From NCBI RefSeq assembly GCF_026013965.1, contig NZ_CP110341.1, positions 3,224,001 through 3,288,000 of the forward strand: a DNA stretch of 64,000 bases. The letters run 5' to 3'. The notes under the pieces are model-generated. The model saw only the letters and a program-made list of their open reading frames with translations, had not been told where the DNA came from and did no database searches. Within the stretch, counting starts at the first letter, position 1. Each line of letters opens with the position of its first letter. The DNA comes from Brevibacterium sp. JSBI002. Its GTDB lineage: Bacteria > Actinomycetota > Actinomycetes > Actinomycetales > Brevibacteriaceae. Below, piece after piece: positions 25,731 to 34,102 of the stretch. Made by a program: the position numbers and the translations under genes.

Positions 25731-26747
25731 GTGAACGAACTCCAGCGCGAATTCTCTGCTTTCATCAACAATATGGACGTCCGCCTCGGCGCGTTCGTCC
25801 TCGCCGACCTCCCCGAGACCTTCGAGAAGGAGGACGGGGAGACCGTGAAGTTCCCGAAGGACTTCGGGCCGAAGTCACTGCCGATGCTCGAACTCTTCGT
25901 GCTCTCGAAGTTCCCGAACACCGAAGAGATCCTCAAGCCGGAGAATCGCCGCTTCTTCGAAGGACTCATCCGCTACCTCGGCGAGACCTATCTGCGTGCG
26001 ATCGGCGGGGTCTGGGACCACGACGAGTCGACAGGCAACGGGATGCCGTTCATCCGCCCCGACAATGCCGACGGCCCGGCCGCCGGTGAGCCGATCCCGC
26101 TCGTGGGCATCGTGCTGGCCGCCGTCGATCAGCGCAGCGCGGAGGTGTTCACCGCGGTGCTCGAGAAGGCCAGGGAGCTCCTCGGCGGGGATGGGCAGCC
26201 CAGGCGCAAGTGCACGGGGCTCTCCATCGGTGTGCTCAATGCCGAGAACTCGAGCGAGGAGGAGGTCGAATTCCTCACCCGCTTCATCGGCACCGTCGAA
26301 CCGGGCATCGCGGCCTGGACGCAGGAGCAGGCCGATCCGAGTTCGTGGGGCTTCGACCGGGAGAGCCTTGCCCGTCTGGGCAAGCAGGTCGCGGTCCGCT
26401 ACGACGGCCCCGATGACATGATCGCCGAGGACGAGACCCCCTTCACTGCCGGCGCCATGCGCTTCATCGGTGAGACGGTGCGCCGCATCGCCTTCGGTCA
26501 GTGGCGCTACGGCGCCGGGCTCGAATCCGATGATCCGCGCAGCAAGCAGCCGTTCATCCGCTTCGTCATCGGCGATCAGAATCTCGATCTCGTGCCGTGG
26601 CGGCTCATCCAGGCCGCACTGGAGAACGACGATGCGATCGCGTCAGCCCTTGACGCAGTCATCGAGATGCGCGAGCAGGAAGCCGCCGAGGCGGACGAGA
26701 GCTCCGATGATTCCGCCAGTGCGGCGGACGGAGCAGACGAGGACTGA
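25731..26747 (+). CDS. Unknown protein with an internal duplication
   Basis: A protein of 338 residues from GTG 25731, chosen because AAGGTG lies six bases upstream; GTG codons at 25722 and 25725 are alternatives. I do not recognise the family. Two segments resemble each other: RRFFEGLIRYLGETYLRAIGG (about residues 70-90) followed by GMPFIRPD, and AGAMRFIGETVRRIAFGQWRYG (about 242-263) followed by KQPFIRF. Each is followed by a helical stretch, so the protein appears to be two copies of one roughly 100-residue unit. The C-terminus is acidic. No signal peptide or TM is visible, so it is cytoplasmic. It is separated from tetR by 69 bases and converges with the C45 gene. Confidence 0.72.
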   Translation: MNELQREFSAFINNMDVRLGAFVLADLPETFEKEDGETVKFPKDFGPKSLPMLELFVLSKFPNTEEILKPENRRFFEGLIRYLGETYLRAIGGVWDHDESTGNGMPFIRPDNADGPAAGEPIPLVGIVLAAVDQRSAEVFTAVLEKARELLGGDGQPRRKCTGLSIGVLNAENSSEEEVEFLTRFIGTVEPGIAAWTQEQADPSSWGFDRESLARLGKQVAVRYDGPDDMIAEDETPFTAGAMRFIGETVRRIAFGQWRYGAGLESDDPRSKQPFIRFVIGDQNLDLVPWRLIQAALENDDAIASALDAVIEMREQEAAEADESSDDSASAADGADED

Positions 26748-26762
26748 ACGACCGCCGCCGGT

Positions 26763-27911
26763 TCAGAGTTGGAAGCGGCGGTTTCCGTGCAGACCGTCGG
26801 CCGGTGAGCCGGGTGCGAGGTCGATCTGTCTGCGCGCGGGATCGATGCGCACGCTGACCAGGGTCGCCGAACGATCCCCGTAGGCGGCGCCGGGCGCCGG
26901 AGTGCAGCACACAGGCGCGTCTCCCGGTCCCGTCGTCAGCAGTTTCGTGAGATCTCCGACCGTGACGGCCCTGCCGCCGCGCGACAGCGCACGTTCGGCT
27001 TCGAAGCGCACGACCGCCTCGGCGAGGTGACGGTAACGTTCCTGCGAGGTCGAATCGGGGCGCAGCTCGAGCGCACCGTCGAGCAGATCGGGGTGCAGGA
27101 AATGGTTCGTGTGGATGAGGAACCCGGACTCCCCCGTCTCCCCGTCGGCCCCGTGCACCGCGCGGGCCCGGCGCTCGCGCATGTGTGCACCGGCGATCTC
27201 GACCTGGACGGCCGCCTCGGCGGTGATGACGGTGATGATCGACGACGATGAGGTCTGGGCGGAGTCGATGATCTCGAGCGCCTCGGCGAGGGTGCCCGCT
27301 TCGGCCAGGACCCGGGCGAGGATCATGTGGATGGGCACTCCCCCGGCCGTGTCGCCGGTGTGCTTGAGGATGTTGAGCAGCACGCCGACGCCGGCCTCGT
27401 TGAGACCGATCTTGCCGAGCATTCCGAACTCGGCGATACCCACATGCCGGTGCTGACCGGGCACGGCACCGACATCGTTGAAGTGCCACAGAGTGGAGAA
27501 GTCCGCCGCCCAATCCCAGTTCTGCGCGGCCACGGAGGCGCCCGGGCTGGTGTGGCTCACGGTCGAGCATTCGGTCGGCGCGGCCTCAGCTTGGGTCATG
27601 ATCTCGGTACGGGCGATGATCTCCATGAGCTCCGTGACGTCGATGCCCGCTCCGGCGGCGACGGCTTCGACCTCCTCGGCGCCGGTCGGCCACCAAACCT
27701 GCAGCTGCCGCCAACTCGATACGGCTGCGGACTCCACGGCCGCCTCGGTGATAGACAGGTGCGAGAAGTAGCGCCGATACGCGTCCAGGGTGGACGCGAT
27801 TCCCGTGCGCAGCTCCTCACCGCGCCGGCGACCGCGCTCGATGTGGTCGTTCGCGTGGACGGCGAAGGTCACGGGCCGCACCTCGGCGGCGGGGACGAAT
27901 TCGGTGCTCAT
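26763..27911 (-). CDS. C45-family autoproteolytic acyltransferase/hydrolase
   Basis: A 382-residue Ntn-hydrolase of the C45 family (acyl-CoA:6-aminopenicillanate acyltransferase-like). The presumed nucleophile is Cys at about residue 115 in PTECSTV, the site where the precursor would cleave itself to free an N-terminal Cys. Other family features are GRRRGEEL near the N-terminus, AAQNWDW after the nucleophile, and GMLGKIGLNEAGVGVLLNIL. Family members hydrolyse or transfer acyl groups on small amides or peptides; the substrate is unknown here. It lies 44 bases downstream of an MBL-fold hydrolase gene on the same strand, probably one transcript, with an APC permease gene divergent from them. Confidence 0.85.
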   Translation of the reverse strand: MSTEFVPAAEVRPVTFAVHANDHIERGRRRGEELRTGIASTLDAYRRYFSHLSITEAAVESAAVSSWRQLQVWWPTGAEEVEAVAAGAGIDVTELMEIIARTEIMTQAEAAPTECSTVSHTSPGASVAAQNWDWAADFSTLWHFNDVGAVPGQHRHVGIAEFGMLGKIGLNEAGVGVLLNILKHTGDTAGGVPIHMILARVLAEAGTLAEALEIIDSAQTSSSSIITVITAEAAVQVEIAGAHMRERRARAVHGADGETGESGFLIHTNHFLHPDLLDGALELRPDSTSQERYRHLAEAVVRFEAERALSRGGRAVTVGDLTKLLTTGPGDAPVCCTPAPGAAYGDRSATLVSVRIDPARRQIDLAPGSPADGLHGNRRFQL

Positions 27912-27955
27912 GCTGGTTCCTCCTTGCAGTCCCTCTTCTTAGGGCCGGGTCCGGC

Positions 27956-29038
27956 TCAGTCCTTGCCGACGAGAGAGCCGACGCCGATGTCGATACCGAG
28001 ATAATGCATGTGCGCGGCGGTTTCGGCAAGGGCGGCGAAGAGGTTGAAGTTGTGCAGGCTCTCGAAGCCGCGGGACCAATGCAGGCCCGCCGCGATCGAG
28101 TAGACGCTGTGGTCGTCGGTGGCCTCCATGCGGGCGCGGATCTCGCCGAGGCGCTCGTGGTGGTGTTCGACGAGTTCGACCTTGCGATCACGGAGTCCGG
28201 TGAAGCGGAAGCCGTGGGCCGGCAGCACCGCTACGTCCTCGTCGAGCTCGCCGATCTTCTCCAGCGAGCGCAGATAATCGCCGAGGCTGTGCGTGATCGC
28301 CCCGGAATCGAGGCCGATGTTCGGGGTGATCGTCGGCAACACGTGGTCACCGGAGAAGAACAGTTTGTCCTCGTCGCGGACGAACGCCGAGTGACCGTAG
28401 GTGTGTCCGGGCGTCCACATAGCTGTTACTCGGCCCTCGTCGAGAGGGAGCTCTGTGCCGTCATCGAGGACGTGGATGTTCTCCGGCAGTCGACTCATCG
28501 CCTGTCTGTACAGGTCCATCGAGTCGCCCTTCGACCCGCCCTTGCTCGATCCGACTTGGAGGCTTTCGACTTCGGCCCACCGGTTCTCAGGGACTCCGTA
28601 GGCGCGGGCGATGTTGAGGTTGGGGTCGATGCCGGTGCCGAGGTCGACAGCGTTGGTGTAGAAGCGTTTGATCGCGCGCAGGTCCTCGCCGTGCATGGCG
28701 ACCCAGGCGTCGGGGTTCTTCGCGAGCAGTGCGGGTACGAGCCCGATGTGGTCGCGGTGGTAGTGGGTGATGGCGATTCCGTGGATGTCGGCGACCGTGA
28801 AGCCGAGGTTGTTAAGCGCCGAGGTGAGCGCCAGGTACTGGTCCCTGCCATCCCAGCCCGGGTCGATGAGGACGACGCCGGAGCCGTCGGCGAGGGCATA
28901 GCAGTAGGTGTAGACGAGAGGGTTGTTCGGGATCGGCACCGGGAGGGCCCAGACACCTTCGGCGACCTGTTCGACCGGAGGCAGGACTCGATCCTTCCAT
29001 GCCGCCGACTGCTGGGAACTGAGCGTTTCGATCGCCAT
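27956..29038 (-). CDS. MBL-fold metallo-hydrolase
   Basis: A 360-residue protein from ATG 29038 (GAGAG just upstream). It shows the metallo-beta-lactamase fold: VLIDPGWDG, the metal motif THYHRDH (His 92, His 94, Asp 96, His 97), TPGHTYGHSAF, DKLFFSGDHVLPTI and PAHGFRF, each supplying further metal ligands. Two Zn or Fe ions are expected and the reaction is hydrolysis of a thioester, lactone or ester. The C-terminal 60 residues (ELVEHHHERLGEIRARM) form the winged-helix-like tail common in LACTB2-type members. It begins the minus-strand pair with the C45 gene. Lactonase or thioesterase activity is possible; sequence alone cannot decide. Confidence 0.87.
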   Translation of the reverse strand: MAIETLSSQQSAAWKDRVLPPVEQVAEGVWALPVPIPNNPLVYTYCYALADGSGVVLIDPGWDGRDQYLALTSALNNLGFTVADIHGIAITHYHRDHIGLVPALLAKNPDAWVAMHGEDLRAIKRFYTNAVDLGTGIDPNLNIARAYGVPENRWAEVESLQVGSSKGGSKGDSMDLYRQAMSRLPENIHVLDDGTELPLDEGRVTAMWTPGHTYGHSAFVRDEDKLFFSGDHVLPTITPNIGLDSGAITHSLGDYLRSLEKIGELDEDVAVLPAHGFRFTGLRDRKVELVEHHHERLGEIRARMEATDDHSVYSIAAGLHWSRGFESLHNFNLFAALAETAAHMHYLGIDIGVGSLVGKD

Positions 29039-29349
29039 ACTGCTCTCACACCTCTCGTGGGGCCACATTGTCCGTTGACTGCAATCTACTCTGTTTCGCG
29101 CCAGTGCTGACGGTTCGTTCGATAACTGGGCACGGCAGCCTTTGCCGGGACTACCGATATCGTTGCTGAATTTGACGATTTTCACCGGAAAGGTCACGAT
29201 TTAACACTGATATCCGTCCCGATCCTCGGCAATGGTTTCGTTTTCAGTACCTTGGGCGTTAAGATCATGACGCACATCACTTCCGGGCCGGTCATCGATG
29301 TCCACATCGACGGCCCGGTGGGCGGCAGGACTCATTGGGGAGGATTGAT
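29039..29349. other. Divergent promoter region with a leader hairpin
   Basis: The 310-base gap is AT-richer than its surroundings and must hold promoters for the MBL and APC genes. Near the APC gene an interrupted stem, CCGGGCCG (29283-29290) with CGGCCCGG (29311-29318) plus inner TCGATG-TCCA-CATCGA, would form in the APC leader. The APC ribosome site GGGGAGGA follows. Confidence 0.5.
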
Positions 29350-30786
29350 ATGGTTGCCTCTGGCTCACTGAAGCGCAACCTCGGGCTGTGGTCCATCGTC
29401 GGACTCGGACTCGGGTATATGACGCCGACGGTCGTCTTCGACACCTTCGGAATCGTCTCGGAGCAGACGAATGGAGCTGTTCCAGCGGCGTATCTCGTTG
29501 CTCTCATCGTCATGATCTTCACGGCCTTCAGCTACGGCAAGATGGTCAAGGTCTTCCCCACCGCAGGCTCGGCGTACACCTATACACGGGAGACGATGTC
29601 GCCGGCGCTCGGCTTCCTCGTCGGGTGGACCTCACTTCTGGACTATCTGCTGCTGCCGATGGTCAACTGCCTCATCATCCGCCTCTATATGGAGTCGATG
29701 GTGCCCGACGCCCCGGCCTGGGTGTGGGTCGTCGTCTATACGATCGTCATGACCGGCATCGTCCTGTCCTCGATGCGGGGCACCGCGAACATCAACGGCA
29801 TCCTCCTCGTCTTCGCGGTCGTGCTCGTCGCCACGTTCTGCGTGCTCGCCGTCATGCAGCTCAACGCCGGCGAAGGGGCCGGAGTCGTCTTCAGTCCGGA
29901 GCCGTTCATCCATGAGGGCGTCCACCTCGGCGCGGTTCTCACCGGTGCGACCGTCGTGTGCTTCTCGTTCATCGGCTTCGATGCGGTGACGATGTACACG
30001 AACGAGGCGAAGCACGTCAGCCTCATGCCGAAGGCGATCATGCTCACCGTTCTCGCCGGCGGTCTCATCTTCCTCGTCGCCGGCTATTTCGCGCAGCTGC
30101 TCTTCCCCGACAATTCGCAGTTCACCATCGTCGACGATCCGCTGCCGGAGATCGGCATGATCACCGGCGGCCACTTGTTCCAGCTGTTCTTCGTGGCCGC
30201 GGCATTCGCTGCGACCGCCGCCTCGGGGCTGGCCTCGCATGCATCGGTGTCGCGGATGATGCTCGTAATGGGCCGCAACGGGGTGCTGCCGCGCAGGGCC
30301 TTCGGATACATCAACCCGAAGACGCACACTCCGGTATTCAATATCGTGCTCGTCGGTGCGGTGTGCCTCTTCGCGATGTCGTTCAGCCTCGAACTCATCT
30401 CGGCGCTCATCAACTTCGGAGCGCTCATCGCCTTCACCTTCGTCAACCTCACGGTCATTGCGCACTACGCCTTCCGGACCAAGCAGGTCAAGGACTTCAG
30501 GTCGGCGTTCACCTACGTCGTGATGCCCGCCATCGGCGCGATCCTCACAGGAATCCTGTGGGTGAGCCTGCACGGGACCGCGCTCATCGGCGGCCTCGTG
30601 TGGCTGGCGATCGGGATCGTGTACCTGGCCGTGCTGACCCGCGGGTTCAAACGTTCGGTGCGCAGCTTCGACGACCTCGAAGCCGACGCCGAGATGTCCG
30701 AACCCGAGGTGCCGGATGCCGGCGAAGGCGCCGGGGCACACGCTGGTTCCAGCGATCCCGAACCGGGAGCGCCGGTCCGCGAGTGA
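29350..30786 (+). CDS. APC-superfamily amino-acid/polyamine permease
   Basis: A 478-residue permease with about 12 TM helices. The start MVASGSLKRNLGLWSIVGLGLGYMTPTVVFDTFG is typical of the APC superfamily, and FPTAGSAYTYTRETM, GWTSLLDYLLLPM and CFSFIGFDAVTMYTNEAKH match conserved helices 2, 3 and 6 to 8. The C-terminal 45 residues are cytoplasmic and acidic. ATG 29350 is preferred because GGGGAGGA lies about six bases upstream; an in-frame upstream codon at 29335 is less likely. It imports an amino acid, polyamine or similar. It is divergent from the MBL-C45 pair, which could process the same compound; this is inference from position. Confidence 0.9.
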   Translation: MVASGSLKRNLGLWSIVGLGLGYMTPTVVFDTFGIVSEQTNGAVPAAYLVALIVMIFTAFSYGKMVKVFPTAGSAYTYTRETMSPALGFLVGWTSLLDYLLLPMVNCLIIRLYMESMVPDAPAWVWVVVYTIVMTGIVLSSMRGTANINGILLVFAVVLVATFCVLAVMQLNAGEGAGVVFSPEPFIHEGVHLGAVLTGATVVCFSFIGFDAVTMYTNEAKHVSLMPKAIMLTVLAGGLIFLVAGYFAQLLFPDNSQFTIVDDPLPEIGMITGGHLFQLFFVAAAFAATAASGLASHASVSRMMLVMGRNGVLPRRAFGYINPKTHTPVFNIVLVGAVCLFAMSFSLELISALINFGALIAFTFVNLTVIAHYAFRTKQVKDFRSAFTYVVMPAIGAILTGILWVSLHGTALIGGLVWLAIGIVYLAVLTRGFKRSVRSFDDLEADAEMSEPEVPDAGEGAGAHAGSSDPEPGAPVRE

Positions 30787-31030
30787 GACGGCAGGCATGC
30801 GCACCTGCGCGGGCCCGAGCAGGAAGCACCCGTACGGGATTGAGACTGCGCGACTCGGTCTGCGGCAGCGGCACTGGCGGCGGCAGCGCTCGGACCGTCG
30901 TTCAAGCGCTCCAGCGCGGGAATGCCGTCGTTCAAGGCCAAGCGCGGTTACCGGTAGGTCTGCCCAGCGAAAAGCACGCTCAGCCTTGAACGAGCGGAAG
31001 CAGAGGCTTTGCCGCGAGTGCTGACCCTTC
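30787..31030. other. Intergenic stretch after the APC gene
   Basis: No gene, tRNA or strong hairpin is visible in these 240 bases. It ends at the first of the three long palindromes. Confidence 0.45.
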
Positions 31031-31091
31031 TTGCTACCTGACGGCGGCCCAGCAACCTCGCGCGAGTTGCTGGGCCGCCGTCAGGTAGCAA
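31031..31091. repeat. Long palindrome, copy 1 of 3
   Basis: Perfect 26-base arms (31031-31056, starting TTGCTACCTGACGGC, with 31066-31091) around a 9-base centre CTCGCGCGA. The same core, TGACGGCGGCCCAGCAAC, recurs at 40321-40390 and 60184-60245. This copy lacks one base of the self-complementary centre present at 40321. Confidence 0.9.
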
Positions 31092-31104
31092 TTGCGAACG
31101 CAGT

Positions 31105-31145
31105 AGCCCCTGAGCTCTTCGCTGTTGACGAAGAGCTCAGGGGCT
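31105..31145 (-). terminator. Terminator hairpin downstream of tRNA-Ser(UGA)
   Basis: Perfect 17-base arms (31105-31121, AGCCCCTGAGCTC..., with 31129-31145) around a 7-base loop, 11 bases after the 3' end of the minus-strand tRNA. Confidence 0.82.
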
Positions 31146-31156
31146 TATCCATTGAG

Positions 31157-31244
31157 CGGAAGCGGTGGGATTCGAACCCACGGTGCGGGGTTGCCGCACA
31201 ACGGTTTTCAAGACCGTCTCCTTCGGCCGCTCGGACACGCTTCC
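31157..31244 (-). tRNA. serU: tRNA-Ser(UGA)
   Basis: Class II tRNA of 88 bases on the minus strand. The acceptor is GGAAGCG paired with CGCTTCC plus discriminator G. The D-arm contains CCGAGCGGCCG, the anticodon loop CTTGAAA gives UGA (Ser codons UCA/UCG), the variable arm is long and GC-rich, and the T-arm is GTGGGTTCGAATCCCAC. CCA is not encoded. Confidence 0.95.
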
Positions 31245-31364
31245 TTCGGTTCTTCCATGCCTGACAGCGATGGAGCGAACCCGGCCTGCTCGACGCGAGG
31301 TCGAGCCACCATAGTTTCTCACAACCGCAACAGCATCTGCCAATTGGCAGTTCAGGAGAGGCGC

Positions 31365-33887
31365 TCAGTCCTTCTTGCGCTTCTTCATCCGGTTCCGCTT
31401 ACGCTCGGTGCCCAGGAGGTCGTCGAACACGGACCCGCCGGCAGGCTTCGAATCATCCCGGGACTTGTCCGTTGATTCGTCGAGCCGTGCCGCGGAATCG
31501 TCGCGACTCTTGTCCGGCCGCTCGGGTATCTGCTCGCCGAATGTTCCGCGGTCGCCGCCGGAGTCCTGCGAACGCTCGCTCCACGTATGGCCGAGCTTCG
31601 GTGCGCCCTTCGGCTTGGTCGGCTGCGATTCGTGTCCGGTGCTGTCGGCGTCCTCCGAGGTGGCGCCGCGCGCAGCGAACGAAGCCGGGACTCTTCGGAC
31701 CGGAGCTTCCGATTCTTCCTCGTCGACGAATTCTTCGTCTTCAGCAGGAGCTGGAGCGCCTTCGGGCGCATCGATCTGGGGCGGGACCACGGTGGAGTCC
31801 TCGACATCGTCGATGTCGGGATCCGCGACCGCGTCAACGGTGTTCTCCGCGGTATCGGCGACTTCGACCTCGTCGACACCGGGGGCGCCGGCTTCGGACT
31901 CACTGGTCACGGAACCATCGGCTTCGGGTTCACCAGCTTCGGATTTGTTGGTTGCCAAGTCATCGGCGTGCGAGTCCTCGGCGTCCGAGTTCGCGATCGC
32001 GGCCGCGACGGCGCCAGAGGTGCCGCGGGGTGCGGCAGCGACCGATTCCGAATCGGCGGCGGTCGCCTCGTCGGCTGCAGGTGCCACGGCGAACGAGTCA
32101 CTCGACTCAGACCCCGGGTCTGAGCCCTCGGCGGCCGCATCCGAGCCCTCGGCAACAGCAGCACCGGCTGCGTCGCCGGGTGCAGGTGAGTCCTCGGCCG
32201 CATCGGACCCCACTTCAGCGGATTCCGCCCAGCTGGAGCGGGTCTCAGCAGCCTCCTCGGTGCGGGCGGGCTTGCCCTTGAGGACGAGGGTGAGCGTGGC
32301 CAACGGCACGGACAGCCAGTTCGGACGGTTGCGCAGCTCGGTGACGACCTCGACGAGAAGCCGGTCGACAAGCGCCGCACGCAGCACGGGATCGCTCAGC
32401 CCGATGCTGTCGCCGCGTGCCCGCGAATAGCCGGACAGCAGCGAGTTCTGCACCTGCGAGGCCCAGAGGTATTCGGGCGAATCGAAGATCGCGCGCAGCG
32501 CTCCCGGATCATTGCCGAAGCCGCTGACGACCAGCGAGCCGTCCTCGGAGTCGAGCGCATCGGTGCGCTGGAGACGAGCGAATCCGGCGGCGTAGTCGAT
32601 GCTGCGCAGCAGAGCCACGAGGTCAAAGGCGGCCGGCTTGGGATCCGAATTCGTCGAGTCCGTGAACTTCACGACCGAATAGCCGTCGGTCGACGAGCTG
32701 ACCACATGATCGAGCGTCAGCTCGCCGTGGATCTTCTGCAGGGTGCCGATGGTCTCGAGTCCCTGCAGCCGGGCACGGTGGCCGCGCAGCTCCGGGACAA
32801 GCGAATCCAGGGCCAGAGGAGCCCGACCCAGCGCCCAGTCGATGCGCTCCACCCACTTCTGCACGAGCTGCTTCGTCGGTTCGCCGGCGCCTTCGACGAC
32901 GCCGAACTCGGCGGCCATGTCGGTGTGGAGTTCGCCGATGCGCCGACCCATCTCCGCGGCGTGGGCGTTGTAGGCCCCGATCGAACCGGAGTCGACGGCG
33001 CACACCGTGTTCACGGCCTCCCGCCATGCAGGTTCGGCGTCGACATCGACGTGGGAGAGCAGCGCCATCGGCGCTTCCATCTCCTGGACCTCGAACATGT
33101 CGTACCAGCGGCCCGAGCCCCAGCCGATGACCTCGGGCACGCTGCGCGACCCCGCCTCGGTGAGGAGGACGGGGATCGTCAGCGATGACGGCATTCCGTT
33201 CTCGAGGACGCGGAAGAACGCGAGCTCCAGCGGCTCGTATTCGTCGTGAATGATGACGGTCGACTTGTGCTGCCCGGAGTCCGAGACCTCGATCGGGCGG
33301 ATCTCGACGGGCATGACGTCCTCCGCCCCCACCGTGAGGTCACCGATCGATGGCTTCGGTGGGACCGCCTCGGCGGCGGTGTTCGTAGATCCATTCGCCG
33401 AGGCGGCCGCCCCGTTCGCGGTCACCGGGAACGGCATCGGCGCGCGGTCCCGGGCCTCGGTCTTCTCCTGGCTGTGGCGCAGGGATTCGGTGGACAGCTG
33501 CCCGCCGTCGAAGACCTTGCGCTTCGTGATCGCGTCGGCCATGAGGTTGACGAAGACGGGATCGGCGGCGCCGTCGTAGACGTAGACGGTGCCGAGCGCG
33601 AGGTCGTCGACGCGGCCGATGAGAGCGTGGCGCAGGTGCATGTCCTCGGCACCGCGCAGGGTCAGGGGGATGTTGAGGCGGCGCAGGGTGGGGCCGTCGC
33701 CGACGGAGATGACGGTCACGAGACCGGCGAAGCCGCCGAGCTCCTCTGCGGTGTAGGTGAAGGCGCGGGCCACCGACATGGGGGTGATGTCGGGGTCGGT
33801 CCCGAAATCTGCTGCGTGCTTGGGGAACCACGGCTGTCGGGGTATCCAGCTGGCTAACAGTTGTTCGAGCTCACTGCTGATGGCCAT
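31365..33887 (-). CDS. Maltokinase-like protein with long disordered acidic tail
   Basis: An 840-residue protein. Residues 1 to about 110 resemble the maltokinase N-cap domain (LEQLLASWIPRQPWFPKHA, GGFAGLVTVISVGDGPTLRRLNIPLTLR). Residues about 200-540 follow the aminoglycoside-phosphotransferase/maltokinase layout, with HGELTLDHVV (about 387-396) at the place of the catalytic loop HGDLHLGQVL and AFDLVALLRSIDYAAGF at the place of DVAGMLRSFDYAA. The catalytic Asp after HG is Glu here and the metal-ligand Asp environment is altered, so kinase activity is doubtful. From about residue 545 to the end the chain is Ala/Glu/Asp/Ser-rich and disordered, finishing with a basic RKRNRMKKRKKD. ATG 33887 has AGGAG just upstream. 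No treS, glgB or glgE gene is adjacent. A role in trehalose-to-glycogen metabolism is uncertain. Confidence 0.75.
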   Translation of the reverse strand: MAISSELEQLLASWIPRQPWFPKHAADFGTDPDITPMSVARAFTYTAEELGGFAGLVTVISVGDGPTLRRLNIPLTLRGAEDMHLRHALIGRVDDLALGTVYVYDGAADPVFVNLMADAITKRKVFDGGQLSTESLRHSQEKTEARDRAPMPFPVTANGAAASANGSTNTAAEAVPPKPSIGDLTVGAEDVMPVEIRPIEVSDSGQHKSTVIIHDEYEPLELAFFRVLENGMPSSLTIPVLLTEAGSRSVPEVIGWGSGRWYDMFEVQEMEAPMALLSHVDVDAEPAWREAVNTVCAVDSGSIGAYNAHAAEMGRRIGELHTDMAAEFGVVEGAGEPTKQLVQKWVERIDWALGRAPLALDSLVPELRGHRARLQGLETIGTLQKIHGELTLDHVVSSSTDGYSVVKFTDSTNSDPKPAAFDLVALLRSIDYAAGFARLQRTDALDSEDGSLVVSGFGNDPGALRAIFDSPEYLWASQVQNSLLSGYSRARGDSIGLSDPVLRAALVDRLLVEVVTELRNRPNWLSVPLATLTLVLKGKPARTEEAAETRSSWAESAEVGSDAAEDSPAPGDAAGAAVAEGSDAAAEGSDPGSESSDSFAVAPAADEATAADSESVAAAPRGTSGAVAAAIANSDAEDSHADDLATNKSEAGEPEADGSVTSESEAGAPGVDEVEVADTAENTVDAVADPDIDDVEDSTVVPPQIDAPEGAPAPAEDEEFVDEEESEAPVRRVPASFAARGATSEDADSTGHESQPTKPKGAPKLGHTWSERSQDSGGDRGTFGEQIPERPDKSRDDSAARLDESTDKSRDDSKPAGGSVFDDLLGTERKRNRMKKRKKD

Positions 33888-34102
33888 GACGTCTCCTAGA
33901 AGGGATTACGGGCATCCTCCATCCAATCATGATATGGGGTATTCGCGGTCCAGGGCGCACCCGAAACCCCGAAGTCGCGAGCCGAATCACGGGGCTCAGG
34001 TAGCCGCGAGGCAGGTACGAGGCGGGTTCTCAATGACCAGGCGACGGTCCTCATATCGATACGAATTGCCAAATAGCAAGACAAAGGGCGCACAATAGTC
34101 TG

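Noticed and set aside
31031..31091. Terminal repeats of an insertion sequence
   Set aside because: The segments between the three palindromes contain ordinary genes, and there is no transposase or target-site duplication.
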